Origin: Solanum dulcamara | Lineage: Eukaryota; Streptophyta; Magnoliopsida; Solanales; Solanaceae | DNA length: 64,000 nucleotides | Assembly: GCF_947179165.1 (NCBI RefSeq) | Contig: NC_077242.1 | Coordinates: 48,245,097 to 48,309,096, forward strand | Direction of reading: 5' to 3' | Shown here: one piece after another, positions 24,861-37,639 of the stretch | Numbering within the stretch: the first letter of the stretch is position 1 | Layout: every line of letters begins with the position of its first letter | Made by a program: the position numbers and the translations under genes | Notes under the pieces: model-generated | What the model was told of the DNA's origin: nothing | Databases searched by the model: none | The model's input: only the letters and a program-made list of their open reading frames with translations

Positions 24861-27800
24861 TGTCATGCCCCGAGAGGGAACCCTAGGCGTGGATGGCACT
24901 CGGAGAACATTATTGGCTCCAAGCGAACCACTTGGTCAGATCACTCATTCGATTATACAACGGAACACTCAACTCAATAGATGGTTAACTCAAGTGGGTA
25001 TTTAGAAACATCATCATCAATAAGTAAATAATAGATTGAAAATACTCAAAGTATAGTGTAACTCAACATCATAAACTCAATAATGAAATTATGGTTTAAA
25101 AACAGATTCTGAAAGAATCCTTCTACTCAACTCTACTCTATCTATAAAGCCTCTAACTGACTCATAAGAAGGTGCCGAGACAAATCCACGGCTACCTCAA
25201 AGAACTACTAAATAATAATAGAATGACTGAAAAGAAAGGAGCTTCTCTGAATGCAAAGAGGTCTCATCAAAACAGAAGAAGTAGATCCTCAACGAATGCA
25301 CATATTGGTGATCTTTAATACCTATGTCTGCATCATAAAATGAAGTAGGCTAAATGGCATAAGTACATAGAATGTACGAGTATGTAATATAGCTAAAAAG
25401 AAACTTACTCGACGATACTCAATTCAAAGGACTCAACTTTGAAATGACTCAACTCAATAAAGCATGAAATAAAATAATACAGTGCTTTAAATGACATACA
25501 ATAATAAATGCAACTCAGTATATAAAAATATAATATTTTACTCTTGGGGAGTTTCTCTAACCGACAATCACCAGTTATGAGCTGGTGATTATACAACGAA
25601 CTGTTGTCGTAGCCACAGCTATCCAATACTTTGCCAAGTAAAGGGACGCACTCATCTCTAAATCCAATAAAAGTCCTCTTTTGGGACAATGAGGAGTGGC
25701 CCGAATGAACAGTCACGATCCTATCCTACGCTAGCTATGTAGTTTATGGGGGGTCGAGTTTTTCTATACTCTTACCCAAATCGATGCTCAATACTACTCC
25801 CAAAATATAGTTTATTATGCTCATAACACAATTAGGTCAATTAGTCTCTTTTGGACTTAGCTCAAACTCAACTCTTCTCAGCTCATCTTTTTTTCATTAA
25901 AATAAATGTAATGTCAACTCAATGAATGCATTTAAAGCATAATTTAACTCCTCAACTCAACTTTAAAATAAATATTTTAATGTAATAATGCTCAACTCGT
26001 TTATACTCAAAAATTCATGCTCAAAATAATAATTAATATACTTCTCAAACCCATGCTCAAAATAATTATTAATATACTTCTCAAATCCATTCTCAAAATA
26101 ATAATTAAGAGACTTCTCACTGACATTTTGAGTTTTCATAAATTTCACATAAGATAAAAGCTTTTTTCATCATCAGAAATAACCAGATTTCCGACCTCTT
26201 GCATTGCATTACCATAACGAAAAGAAAAAAGAAACTCATGCCCAAACTCTTTCTCAATCAAAAATGAAACTATTAACTTTTTTAAACCATAAATATTGCA
26301 TTAATTATAACGTTCACAAATCATTCTTGAAAAACTTCATAAATGCATAAAATATTTAAAAAATCTCAATAAGGGTTCGTGTGAATGCAAATGTAACACC
26401 CCCTAAAAACGTTGTATATAATATTCCAATTCTCAATGAAAATGATATTGCTTTTGTATTTTAGGCATAATTTTTAATAGGATGGTCCAAATTAGGTGAT
26501 TCAAATTTTTGAATAACCACATTATTACCTACAACTTTTGTGAAGATCATATTTTAAGTTTTGGAGGTTAAGTAGGTCAAATAAATTAATTGTTGCAAGA
26601 TATGGTGCTGTAACGAAATTGGTTGATTCTTGAATGACATGAAAGTAGACTTTTAGGTCAACAGACAACAAATCCTAATGAGGAAGTTATCTTTTTCAAA
26701 CATAGCTTCAAAAAAGGGTATTCCATTAAAAGAAGGTTCATCTCACCAACCATGGAAAGATCTAGATCCATTTGACATCACTCATTACATCAATAGCCCT
26801 CTATTTGACATCACACATGACATCACAATCTTCCATTAAATTTTTAGATTTTTCTTTATAATTATTTTAGTTATTGTTAGGCCCCTCCTTCATACTTATA
26901 AATACCCACCTTATTTCGTCATTTTGTTCATCAAGCTTTCTCAAGCAACTCTTCTCTCTATTCACTCTTTTACTCATTCTCAAAATATATTTTTAGTTCT
27001 TAGTAGTGTAAAAATATAATTTTTTAATTCATATACTCCGGATAGTACACAAAATGCTCCGGCGAGGAGAAAATGCTAGGATTCAAGAGTGTTTATTAAG
27101 TCTTTCGATTCTGAGTAACGCTTCGGATTCCAGATATGTAAGGCTTCAATTAGAATATTTGTTTCACTCTCATGGCTAAAGTATTTTGATTATATGATAA
27201 ATTATATTTATTTTCTTTAAGCTCTACTCTAAGGTATGTGGTGTTTATCCATAAGTTCTTTCACCCACGAAGTCTAAAGCTCTTTCAACTAAATCTTTTG
27301 ATTTCAAATAATATTTTCTTATGGGAAATTCTTATTTTTACTTAATATCATGAATCATGGTTAAACTAATGAGTATTGGTCTATTTTGATGCAACATGAT
27401 TTCATATGAATGAATTGATGAATTGCAAGTAATTTCTCTATTTATCTCTTTAAAGGTTCTTGAATTTCATAGTGGGTTGTTTAAAGCGTGATTTTTAATT
27501 AATGGATTTCAAAGTATTTATGCATATTCATTTGCATACATGTTTGCAAGTTGAAGTAATTTAGACCCACCTAATTTTACTATGTTTTCAATGAAGTTTG
27601 ACATAATAAATTTGACTCCAAATGAATGTTTATGATAAAAATGGAGACTTATAAATAAAAGAATGATGAAATGCTATGAATGATGGATTTTTTATGCTAT
27701 AAGGATAATTCTTACATATTTGAATCACCAAATGTTTTAATGAGCTATTCTACATAATATGATATTTTGAGTTTTCAAGCTATATGCCATGACTATTTTG

Positions 27801-29679
27801 AAGTATTAAACTATTCCGTGGGATTGACTTAGTACCGAATGGGGCATTGAGGTGGGATTCGGTAAGGGAATCCTAGTAGCAACCCCTTGTCTTATTAACT
27901 ATGTGTCAACATAGGATCCCTTGTAGGCTTAGGCTAATGAATCCATGAAAGCCCTTAAATTTAAAGTTAAAGAAATGAATGAAGTTGACGGAGTTCTACC
28001 CGGCAAGTAGTCGCCCCGGCCAACATAGAGGGTTATGTTGGATTTTATTTAATAGCTTGTATGGTCTTAAATGTTGGTTATGGTCATTTTCGCACAAAAT
28101 GAATGTTTTAAAGGATATCTATATGATTGATTATGCATGCATTGCATTATGTTTCATATTACATAAATATTTTAATGTCTCCTCAATGTTCATGCATGCT
28201 TACATACTTAGTACATTCAAAGTACTAATGCATACTATTTTACCTACATGATATCACCATATAGGGATCGGTGCTCCTCCTCGTTCTCCTCCACGTGGCT
28301 AGTTGAGATTTCATTTGAAGACTACAATTTGGTGAGTTCCTATATTCCGGAAACAATACTCCTTTATCTTTCTAGCTTATGATATGTTGAGATCTTTAGA
28401 CACTTACTATGACGTTTCTTTCTATTATGATTGAGGGTGAGCTAGGGACTTGTTTTAGCCCCGTTAAATCTAAAAGCTAGAGGTATTGTTGGACATATTT
28501 AAGTTGAAGATTTACTATTATGATTTCTGCTTGTTTATTTATTGTTATTACCTATGAAAGGCTAAAAGAATGCTAAGAGGCTTGTTTGAGGTATTTTTGG
28601 GTTCCTCATTCACCATGTCACGTTTAGGCCCTAGTCTTGGATCGTGACAGCAAACATATGTCCATACTCTCAACAAGACTCAACTCAAAAAACTCGTCAA
28701 GGAATATTAAAATATATACAAGAACACACATAGAATTTGTACACAAAACTCAATAGAAATTATAAATAACTCAAGAACTCAATTCATGGATCCTCAAAAC
28801 TCAATTCATGATCAACTCGAATCAATGAAGATGTAGGGCACGTGAATTAACTCAATTCTTGTTATGGTAGCCTTACATACCTAGAAATCGAAGAACAATT
28901 GAACTCAAACAAGAACAACCAAGAGACCCTTCTCTTGAAATTCTTGGATTTGTTTTCTCGGAAATGCTATGGTAAAGATTTAAGATTTCCCTTAGCAATT
29001 CATGAATAGATGAAGAAATTTGGGTTGGAAAGCTTGAAATTTATGAAGAAGAACTTATCTTGTTGAAGAATCTTAAAGAAGAACCCTAATTTGATGTTTT
29101 CTTGAAAATTCTTGAGCATTCAAGTTTAGGAGTGAATAAGAGGGTTGAAGTAATGAAAACTGATTGACTTTGGCTTTTGGGAAAGTTAATAGTCGTGGTT
29201 TGGGGTTATGGGATGAGAGAAAGACAGAAAACCTCTCTGAGGGCATGAAAAGAAGAGAAAACAAAAATTGCAAAGTAACGTGCGCGATCTCGCAATTAAA
29301 GTCTAGTTCGCGCCGCACTTCACACAACTTAATAGTAATACAGATATTGCCGCGCGGCTGACGTCCACTTCATGCACCGGTTCCCGCAAACTACGTAGTT
29401 TCCATAAAAATGGGCATAACTTTTAGAACATAACTTGGATTGACAGACGGTCAAAAGTGGTAGAAAGAAGACTTCAAGAACTTTCATTTGGTTGGTATTA
29501 AGCCACAAAACTCTCCATGTACTAGGAGTCCTTTAAAATCCTTAGTTCACATCCAATATACTTCCCACACTTAAGAATTGATCTGAACACATAACATATA
29601 ATTATAAATCATCAGGTTCGGGCCTATACGCACATGGAGACTGTTTTGGGTAATAGCTTAAAATATTTAGGGTGTTATA
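24861..29679 (-). mobile_element. Solo LTR ('beta' family) inserted in the element B LTR
   Basis: The plus-strand left end TGTCATGCCCC and right end AGGGTGTTATA correspond, on the minus strand, to TATAACACCC...GGGGCATGACA. The terminal TG of the start has mutated to TA. It is flanked by TGAAC (24856-24860) and GGAAC (29680-29684), a 5-base TSD with one mismatch. There is no gag or pol inside, so it arose by LTR-LTR recombination. Without the nested alpha solo LTR and its TSD it is about 2556 bases. ORFs 25405-25716, 25963-26148 and 29073-29361 are LTR sequence. Confidence 0.8.
26392..28649 (+). mobile_element. Complete solo LTR ('alpha' family) with perfect TSD
   Basis: Begins TGTAACACCCCC and ends GGATCGTGACA, 2258 bases. 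The 5-base TSD is GCAAA at 26387-26391 and 28650-28654. A TATA box candidate TATAAATA lies at 26897-26904, followed by a pyrimidine-rich start region with TCTCAAGCAACTCTTC, a plausible LTR promoter. It sits in the beta solo LTR, whose sequence continues at 28655, so it is the youngest layer here. The ORF 27979-28251 is not a gene. Confidence 0.9.
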
Positions 29680-29738
29680 GGAACCAATAATGGTTTGAAT
29701 GTACCAGTCACACCTAGGGTGTAGACTTGGGTGTGACA

Positions 29739-32289
29739 CACTCAGCCCAGCTCTAGTAACCTTCTCTCACTAATGGAAACTTCTAGAAAACCAACACCAC
29801 TTGTCCACAAACTACTCTATAAGCGCAAACCTGATCCAACCACCCTAACCCAATGGAAATCCAAGCTGGTAGGTGATGTATAAACATAGTCAACTGACCG
29901 GTAATGGTCCAAGGGCACCAACTCCCGTCAATAAATATCGCAAACTACCAAATATGACAAAAGCAAACCTCGCAACCTAAACAAGAACCAAGTCATGGTC
30001 CATGAATTACTTTCATCCCATCCAGGAAATGAACCTTCTAATAAAATTTTCATCCTCCATCTAAGGTTACATCTGAAGACACCAAGGAACACCACTGCTC
30101 TGACTCTAAATCATAACAAAAAAACCTCGAGAGCTGCAGACACAACCATAGAGAAACAACCACAATGGTAATAAGGCCACAACAAGGAATCACAACTCCA
30201 AATCCCAAATAGCCATAGACAAGTATCAAAACCATCATAAACAATGAATCCAAGAAGATCGAACGAGTGAATAACCACTTCACAGCCGAGAATAAGATTA
30301 AGGCAAAGGAAGAACCAACCAACTAGGGCTACCACAATCCATAAAAGGCTATAATATGCTTCTCACAACTCCAACAACCAGAAATCTCTTAATTACCACT
30401 AATCGAAAGGGCGACATGCAACTAATGTGACCTTCTATGCTGACTAGATCAAATAGCATAACAACTCCCAAAACTGAAAAAGATGGTCTAGCCACCTATC
30501 TAAAAAAGATTGGCATCACAACAAAAGCAAATGCTAAGGAAGACAAAAAGGAAAAGCTAACTAGCCCGGCCGCAAACTCACAATAAACCACCAAGGCAAA
30601 TATATGGGGATTTTCTCAACCACTACATCTAACCATAGTAACTCGACCTAGTCAATCCACTACTAAGAAAATCAACTACCATACTAAACACATACACACA
30701 AGTCCAAGTAAGGTTGATACAACAATCATAAGGTGAATGGCAAGTCAAATAGGCACATATGGGGTATGAAAACCCCAAAACCACACAATACAGACAATGA
30801 AGAACAAAACAATGAAATTACATAAATACAATCGACACTTGGAGCCTTAACCTCTCGATAGTCTATAGAAGCATTGGATGGGTCATGACCAACCTCTACC
30901 TGAACTCTTGAAGTACTACCAGCAACACTCTGAGCACCACCTCTGACTGGAGGTGACATAAACTGTTGAAAATGACCTGGCTGAACAAATCGCAAACTGG
31001 TGCTACACTAGGGACACTCTCTAGACCAATAACCAAGCTTCCCACAAATATGTCAAGGTCCAACAACTCTAGATTAGGGGATAGAAGAGGTCTAAAATGT
31101 CTAGAAGATCAACTCCCATCTAAGGGACTCCCTAGAAAAGTTATCAAACTCTCCAAAACCATAACAACCTCTATAGAATAAAACTTGACATGAAGAACAC
31201 GATGAACTGCCCTGGCTCCCTATGACAACCAGTGGACCATCTCTAATGCCCTAGGGACCACCCCTAGCTGAGTGCACCGGGGCCCTGTGATACTCTTTAA
31301 CAAAGTGGCCTACCTCGCACACTCATAGTAATTATCACCAAGAATAACCTGCTGAAAACACCCAGCCGATATAAAATGAGTTCCAACACTTGGAGGCCCA
31401 AAGTGCTCACCACGAGAAATCTGACCTAAACTCTGTCTACCATAGGCTCCAACCTCGGGACCTCGTGTAACCTGAGGTGCTACCATCATAGGACTGATAG
31501 GTCGAGTTGGAAGATGAACCTCACTAAACTGATACTTACCTCGAAGTGGGATGCTATAATTGATGTACTGATGGTGAGGCCTCTTACCACTTTATTTGTA
31601 AAATAAGGCATGCCTGCTCTACGGCCCTCACATGACTCACAACCTTGGGAAAGTAGACCCAGCTGTAATTAATTAGTCCAATGCTAATTGGAGTGGCAAA
31701 GACAACCCCTGACGATCTTCTGACTCATATCCTAATCCATAAGGAATAATGAAGAGGTAAGCCCTGCCCATCCTAGAAATCCCAAAACATATTTAGATAA
31801 AGATGATGAACCCTTCTAGGACCAATCAACCCAACTCTGTCCCGAGAAACACCCGCTACACCGGGAACCACTCTCGCCTGTAGAGTACCCTCAAAGAACT
31901 TGGGCCTCCTAATACTAAACCTTGAGGAGTCAATATAGCACTAAATCTATCGGAGCTAGGGCTACCCTCTTTTGAAGTACATCTCCGACCTCAAGGTTTG
32001 TGCCTGACTGGGCCCTCCAGCCCAACCAAGTGCTGAATCTCTAGTTGAATATGTTGATGCTCCTTCCATGCCCATCGAATGCCTCGTGATGTCTATTTAA
32101 GAGAATGGATTCCAAAAAAGCAGTCTTAAAGGTTATTCAAATAAAAAACACACGTGATAAGGAGTCAAGAATAGAAGTTCCTAAGAATGCCCTATATCCT
32201 TCCAAAGATAGGATACAGACATCTCTGCACCGATTCGCAGTACTCTACTGGGCATTTGCTCTCCTACCAACAATGAAGAACAACCTAGA
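29739..32289 (-). pseudogene. Gag region of gypsy element D, truncated
   Basis: On the minus strand the DNA left of the primer-binding site at 32290 reads as a badly worn gag. A zinc-knuckle remnant lies near 31290-31320 (CEVGHFVKEYH, with a final Cys to Tyr) and a low-complexity tail follows in ORF 30995-30726 (QPGHFQQFMSPPVRGGAQS). Further left, 29739-30560 is non-coding and aligns with 56960-57908 of element E. Protease, RT and integrase are absent. At 29738 the element is cut by the LTR end of element B, which seems to have inserted here. ORFs at 30050-30335, 30966 and 32105 are not convincing proteins. Confidence 0.6.
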
Positions 32290-32301
32290 GCTCTAAAACC
32301 A
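32290..32301 (-). other. Primer-binding site of element D
   Basis: The plus strand reads GCTCTAAAACCA, the complement of a tRNA-iMet primer site TGGTATCAGAGC with two changes. It lies four bases from the LTR edge at 32306, as expected for a minus-oriented 5' LTR. Confidence 0.65.
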
Positions 32302-32467
32302 ACTTTTCCCGACCCAATTTCTTAGGCCATGATGGCACCTACTACATTCCACCAGTAGGTAAGCCTAACCTATAGTCTAGAACCAGAGGCAACAAACTAT
32401 CAAGCGGAAGATAACCAAAAAGAAGCAATAGACTAATAGCAATAAGAAAAAACAAAAACTAACATAA

Positions 32468-32476
<9 letters not shown>

Positions 32477-32526
<50 letters not shown>
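32477..32526. repeat. (CATA)n(TA)n microsatellite
   Basis: Three CATA units pass into about 23 uninterrupted TA units. No function implied. It is likely length-variable and prone to assembly error. Confidence 0.95.
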
Positions 32527-32527
<1 letters not shown>

Positions 32528-33289
32528 CCATTCCCAAGATCTTCCATCAGTCAGTAATCGACATTTAATCAAAAGAGAGTATAAGGCTTTTAAAAATACA
32601 AATATAGATACATACAGTTTTTGAAAGAAAGTAAAGACTAGTCCTAGCCCAAAATAGATGGAAATCGACAACTATGAATGCCAGGAGCTCACCCAATCTA
32701 CGAATCCACAAGCCGCTCTGCACGGAAAGCCAAATCATCGGCAATAACATGTACTATAATCTGCAGGGTGCAGAAGTGTAGTATGAGTACCAAACGAATG
32801 GTAGTCAGTAGGCATAGACCGATTGTGATCCACTAATAAAGTAAGTATAAAGAACATATAAATGAGGTAAGTACAACACAAGTAACTATACATGAGATAA
32901 AACATGATAGAACATGTACTGAAAATGAAGAAGCAGAATACACAAAGTAAAGGAACCTAGTCAAAGAACGTACCAGAAAGCTCAAGCCCAACAAACCTAC
33001 TCGCAACAAGAAGTACTACATGAGTAACTAAATAAGGGCAGAATGCAGATGATCACCGCCAACCACATAATAACCTAAATACAAATCCAACTCAACTTAA
33101 TAGGGAGTACCAACAACAAGTCCATAATAAGCCACACAATTAACCAACTGCTAATGCAACACAAGATAAACATAATTATAATTAAATAATAGCCGACCGG
33201 ACATCCATAACCTTGGAAGGTACAAACAACTAACATAACCCCCGGTCCCCATAAAACTTGAGTGTCAAGCAGCAAACAATTATACTAAT

Positions 33290-33919
33290 TAGGGCTGTAC
33301 AGGGCAAACCGATAAATCGCACCAAACCGACAAACTGAACCAAATCAAAAAAAAAACCTGACTAGTGGTTTGGTTTGACTTGGTTTGCTGTTTGGAAAAA
33401 AAACCCAACCATTATAGGATTGGTTTGGTTTTAACTAAAAAAAATCAAACCAAACCCAAACTAACCCGATTATAGTTATACTACTTTTAAATTATGTTAT
33501 ACATAAAAATATTTATTAAAATATAATTTATAAAAAAAATTTAAATTTTTTCATAATTTTAGTTTTCTTTCTTACATTTAGATTTGGACTTGAGAAGCCC
33601 ATCTAAATAATATACAAAAAAATCTCATCTTATAAAGTTATATTATAAAGTTAAAACTTCAAACAGTATTCTGCCTCTATCTTATATGTTGATATTTTGT
33701 ACTAGAACTCTTTTTAAGAAACACTGCTCTGTGTTTTTTATTAAATACTATGAAAAACCTGAATAACCCGAAAAACCCAAAAAAACTCGAAAAACCCGAG
33801 AAAAATTGAAAATCCGACTTTTATTGGTTTGGTTTGGTTTATAGATTTAATAATCTGACACAAATGGTTTGGTTTGGTTTGTAAAAAATCTGAACTAACT
33901 CGGTCCATGTACACCCCTA
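33290..33919. mobile_element. hAT-type MITE in the element D LTR
   Basis: Ends TAGGGCTGTACAGGG and CCATGTACACCCCTA are imperfect inverted repeats. Flanks ATACTAAT (33282-33289) and ATACTAGT (33920-33927) form an 8-base TSD with one mismatch, as made by hAT transposases. The sister LTR of element E has the unoccupied site (TATACTGGTGATGGG at about 53511-53525), so insertion followed the split of the two LTRs. The interior is rich in GGTTTGGTTTGG and its complement ACCAAACC. No ORF. 630 bases. Confidence 0.85.
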
Positions 33920-35639
33920 ATACTAGTGATGGGTGATGCGTATGAATGCAAGTTTTCAGTAAAAACCTGTAGGATCATTAGTGGCTCTTAGTAACCATTA
34001 ATAACCAAGTGTATAGACTCACCCCGACCCTCGTCTTGTCAGGTAGGACCCTTGTAGTTCTCTTATCCGGTACAGTGGTACTCATGGTCGGAGGGGCTCA
34101 TAGGGGAAGCAGGTTGTCTCCATACACTACCTGGTCCCGAACAAGGTCTTAGACATATAACATCTCCGTCATGATACTGGAGGAGTGAGTAGCCAAGATG
34201 ATGCAGAAAAAGGCGACAACACCCCGGATAGTCAAGTAAAAAGCTGAGTGCATCCCAAAATCCTCTACTATTTCAAGTAGAAAATTAGAATGTCCTTAAT
34301 GCCTCAATTATTTAAAGAATCAATTTATCAAGTGATCCAGGCGATACGATTCTCGTTAAAACTAGTTTAAAATAGCTAAAAGTGTGAAAATGTGTTTTTC
34401 TCAAAAATAATAGTAAAAATTCAATGTATGAACCGCGATCATACCACAAAACACATGAAAATGCTCAACCAATGCAATGCATGCCATCACCAACATCCAA
34501 ACAAGGCACTCGCAAACAAAGATGCAATACCAATCCTACCATGTTACTAAGGTGGAGGGAACTAACCTGGAATCTAATTGGTCCTCGAACACGGCCTTGA
34601 GCCCATAATATAACAAGAGTCAATAAGGCATCCCAAGCCTATAACTAACCATAAGGCGAAGGAAATAAGAAGAGATTCAGAATCAAGTAGGGCAAGAAAA
34701 CTCAAAGGACGATGCCTTGCCCCAAATATGCCACTCTAGCTCACAACCTAGCACAACTAAGCTAAACCAATGGCTACGATGAGCCACTAACGTCTAAGGA
34801 ACTAACATAATGAATATCATCCTAAAAAGGCCTACCGAAAGTCATACCTAGCTACAAAGGCAAGAAGGACACACTAAGGCATCTAAGGCTCAAACTTAGC
34901 CTAAGGCCATCAAGTATCGATCCTAATTTAGATAATCACACCAAACCATACCACAAGAAAGATCCATAGCCTAAGTTGAGGATTTTACGAGACTACTCTA
35001 GTCTAAGGCTCAACCAGAGTCAAGAAAATAGAATAGAAGATATCAAACCAAATACACGACCATTACAAACCTATAAAAAATATAATTAATACTTAAACAT
35101 TATCTAATAAAGCTCGATCAAAATAGTAGACCGTAGCCTACCTCTAAGCCGATCACAGGCATTCCAAAGTCTATGAATCCGAAGCTTTGTGTTCTGAATC
35201 ACCTTCGATCACCTCAACACTATAAAAAATAGAATGCATAAATCAATACAGCACTAAGGATACCCATATCAACAATACCAAATTTAGATCGAAATTGGGT
35301 CAAAATTAACCTTCATACGTTGTTGTAGAATTACGAAAGTAAAAACTATCATTATGTTCTCCTCAAAGTGAGGATCACATGACTAAAAGTTGGGCAAAAA
35401 CGAAGTCCAATTCGAACCTCAATTGGTCTAAATACGCTTTAAGGACTTGAAATCAAGGAAATGTAGACCAAAAACAGACTTGAATCAAGGTAATAAAGTT
35501 AGAATCGAGTTTAAAAAGTGGAAAGGGAGGAAATTACCTTTAAATCACTAGGAATGGTTAAGAATTGCCAAAAATCACCTTGGTTTTGAGCTCTCTTGAT
35601 AATGGGTTCTTATTTTGGAAGAAAAAGACTTTAAATTCC

Positions 35640-35860
35640 CAACAACAATCGCAAAAGTGGACAATTGGTTGCTAAAGAGACCCACTAGGCGCCTATTGCT
35701 AAAGCGCCTGCAGGGTCGCTTAAGCGGCCATCGCTTTAGCAATGGGCCAATCGCTAAAGTGAGCCTTTCCCCCTGATGCCTCTCACTAAAGAGACCCCTT
35801 GGTCGCTAAAGTGGCGACCACAAAAGTGGCCAACAGTTTCTAAAGACATGGTACCAGAGG
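35640..35860. repeat. Array of CGCTAAAG / CTTTAGCG motifs in gamma LTR
   Basis: About ten copies of GCTAAAG or its complement occur at 35670-35850 at 10-30 base spacing, several as inverted pairs (GCTAAAGCG, GCTTAAGCGG, CGCTTTAGC). The matching place of element E's LTR (about 55490-55640) has a different motif family, CGATCGCG. Evidence is direct reading; the role is unknown. Confidence 0.55.
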
Positions 35861-36562
35861 CCTGTATCAGTAATTTGAGCTAAATGCGCCAAACTTCAAA
35901 CGCACCCAGCTAAGTGCTCCACCTTCAAATAGACCCCCGAAACTTGTTTAGGGTCCAAACATGCCAAAAAGAATATGCTAACCACTCTAAAACAACATTT
36001 CAGACTCAATGAAATTAATGAAACAACCAACAGAGGTCATCTCATCAAAATGTTGACCAAAGTCAACACTTACAAAGAAAAACCAAACAAAAATGCCAAA
36101 GCCACCAACTCATATCGAAAGCCACAAAAATTGAACCAAACGTCGTTCTTAACCTAACTTGACATTTTAGAGCTAACCGCGCTAACAAAATTTCAATTTG
36201 AGCATATTTACCAAGAATGTTGACCGAAGTCAAACATTGGCCAAAACTCAAAGCTAAAACGCCTAATGGTTCAATCTCGCACCTACAACCTCAAGACTCG
36301 AGCCGACCATGCCAATAGCCTAAATGACCCTTCTAGAGCTGATCAAGCCGTCAGAATTCCATTATGATACCGTTTTTCTTGAGTTTTGATAGAAGTCAAA
36401 CATTCAAACTCTAAGAGCTCCAAAACACAAAGCTCCCAAAGAATGATCAAGCGATCAAACTGTCAGTCCCAACAAATCATAAATGACTTGGAATCTCTAC
36501 AGAAAGGCTCTAAATGATTAAAATATCAGAAAACAGAGGAAATAAACTGGAGGGTCATTAGA

Positions 36563-37191
36563 AGATTAATCTTTGAAATTTTTATTAAATATTTTAAATC
36601 TAAAGATATAAAAAAACTACACAAAAAAATATTATAAGTTGCAACTCTTCTCATATCAATTGGCAAAAAGTACATTTTAAAATATTGATCAAAGTTCAAG
36701 AAGTTCAACTCTCGAGAAGCCATACTCAACAAATATTTTGGGATAGAAAGACTAGTGTTACTAATTGAATAGAAATTGGCTCTTAAAGAAATACTTGGAA
36801 AGAGAATATGACTATAACATCAAATCCACCTACAAATATTGTACTCAAGTTGCCATAATTAGCTTTAAACAAAATTTTAATAAAGAATAATTTACGATGA
36901 CTTTGGATTATGCTTATGCACCATTAGAAAAAAAGGTAAAAGAATTTATTTGAAATATATTTAACGCATAGGTGATACAAACTAAATGAAAAGTGATAAA
37001 CTAAACAAAAGGTGATAGAAATAATTTCACACATTCGAAACTGAAAAAAACAATAACATTCTTTCCGTTTACTTGTCCAATATACTAAAAATAAATTTTC
37101 ATTTTTCTTGTCCACTTTCGTAAATCAAAAGCAATTGATTACATTTTTTCCAACTTTTTTCTCATTATTAAATAATTATTTTCCAAATCAA
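36563..37191. other. AT-rich intergenic DNA with a MITE-like remnant
   Basis: No gene is seen. Positions about 37058-37185 (CTTTCCGTTTACTTGTCC, repeated core CTTGTCCACTTTCG) resemble the widespread AT-rich MITE class with ends like CTCCCTCCGTT, of which only one arm is left. ORFs at 36526 and 36924 (minus) are chance. Confidence 0.3.
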
Positions 37192-37639
37192 TTAGGGATC
37201 GTTTGGTAGAATTTATTAGAAGAAATAATGCATACAGTAACTTTGTGTATTAATAGTACTTTGTTTGGTACACTTTTCAACCTATGTACACTATATTTCT
37301 TCACCAGATCCTTGGATAACCCCAATACTTGAACTTAACATTATTTTATTAATTTTATTCCAACACTGAATGTGTGGAAGTGTGTGATCATCTCATTCAA
37401 AAACCATGCTAATCTTTTGTAAGACAGATGAAAACTAGTTGAAAATGCCTCGCTGTCTTGCCAATGTTTGAATTCCCTCAACTTTCAGACTCGATTTACC
37501 AAGGAGACATGGAAGCACCTGCTGACTCCTTTTCCTGATAATGTTCCAGCAGCGTAACAGCTTATAGTGTAAAACTTCAGTTTGCCAACTCCAGTGCCAT
37601 AGTAACAGCTTAAGTAACTTTAAACACGTGATCTGCAGT

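Larger units (their letters stand above)
20081..29738 (+). mobile_element. Ty3/gypsy element B (Tekay/Del-like chromovirus), 5' truncated
   Basis: Contains the end of gag, protease, RT, RNase H, integrase and chromodomain (20081-23949), a polypurine tract (24054-24063) and a 3' LTR at 24067-24860 plus 29680-29738. The LTR is interrupted by a solo LTR of its own family at 24861-29679, which is itself interrupted by an alpha solo LTR at 26392-28649. There is no 5' LTR: the element begins inside gag directly after the mosaic LTR at 20080. The outer 3' flank at 29739 is inside element D. Confidence 0.8.
24067..29738 (+). repeat. 3' LTR of element B ('beta'), interrupted at 24860
   Basis: The LTR starts TGTAACACTCC at 24067 and runs to 24860. 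It resumes at 29680 with GGAACCAATAATGG and ends ...GGGTGTGACA at 29738. The resumed piece matches, in inverted orientation, the terminal bases of the inserted solo LTR (24861-24920: CCAATAATG and CCTAGGGT are shared), which proves it is the same LTR family continuing after the insertion. Removing the insert and one TSD leaves about 850 bases, much shorter than the 2.56 kb inserted relative. Confidence 0.75.
32306..36562 (-). repeat. 5' LTR of element D ('gamma' family), with nested MITE
   Basis: Aligns with the element E LTR (52553-56349) throughout: CCGACCCAATTTCTTAGGCC at 32310 with 52558, GTGATGGGTGATG at 33926 with 53516, and the far edge GGAGGGTCATTA at 36550 with 56335. The inner terminus TGTCACGACCC has decayed to TTCCCGACCC. 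Without the MITE it is about 3.6 kb. It carries a TA microsatellite (32477-32526) and a CGCTAAAG motif array (35640-35860). ORFs inside are shadows without known similarity. Confidence 0.75.

Noticed and set aside
29164..29361. CG-rich short stretch with ORFs on both strands
   Set aside because: Inside the beta solo LTR; no protein similarity.
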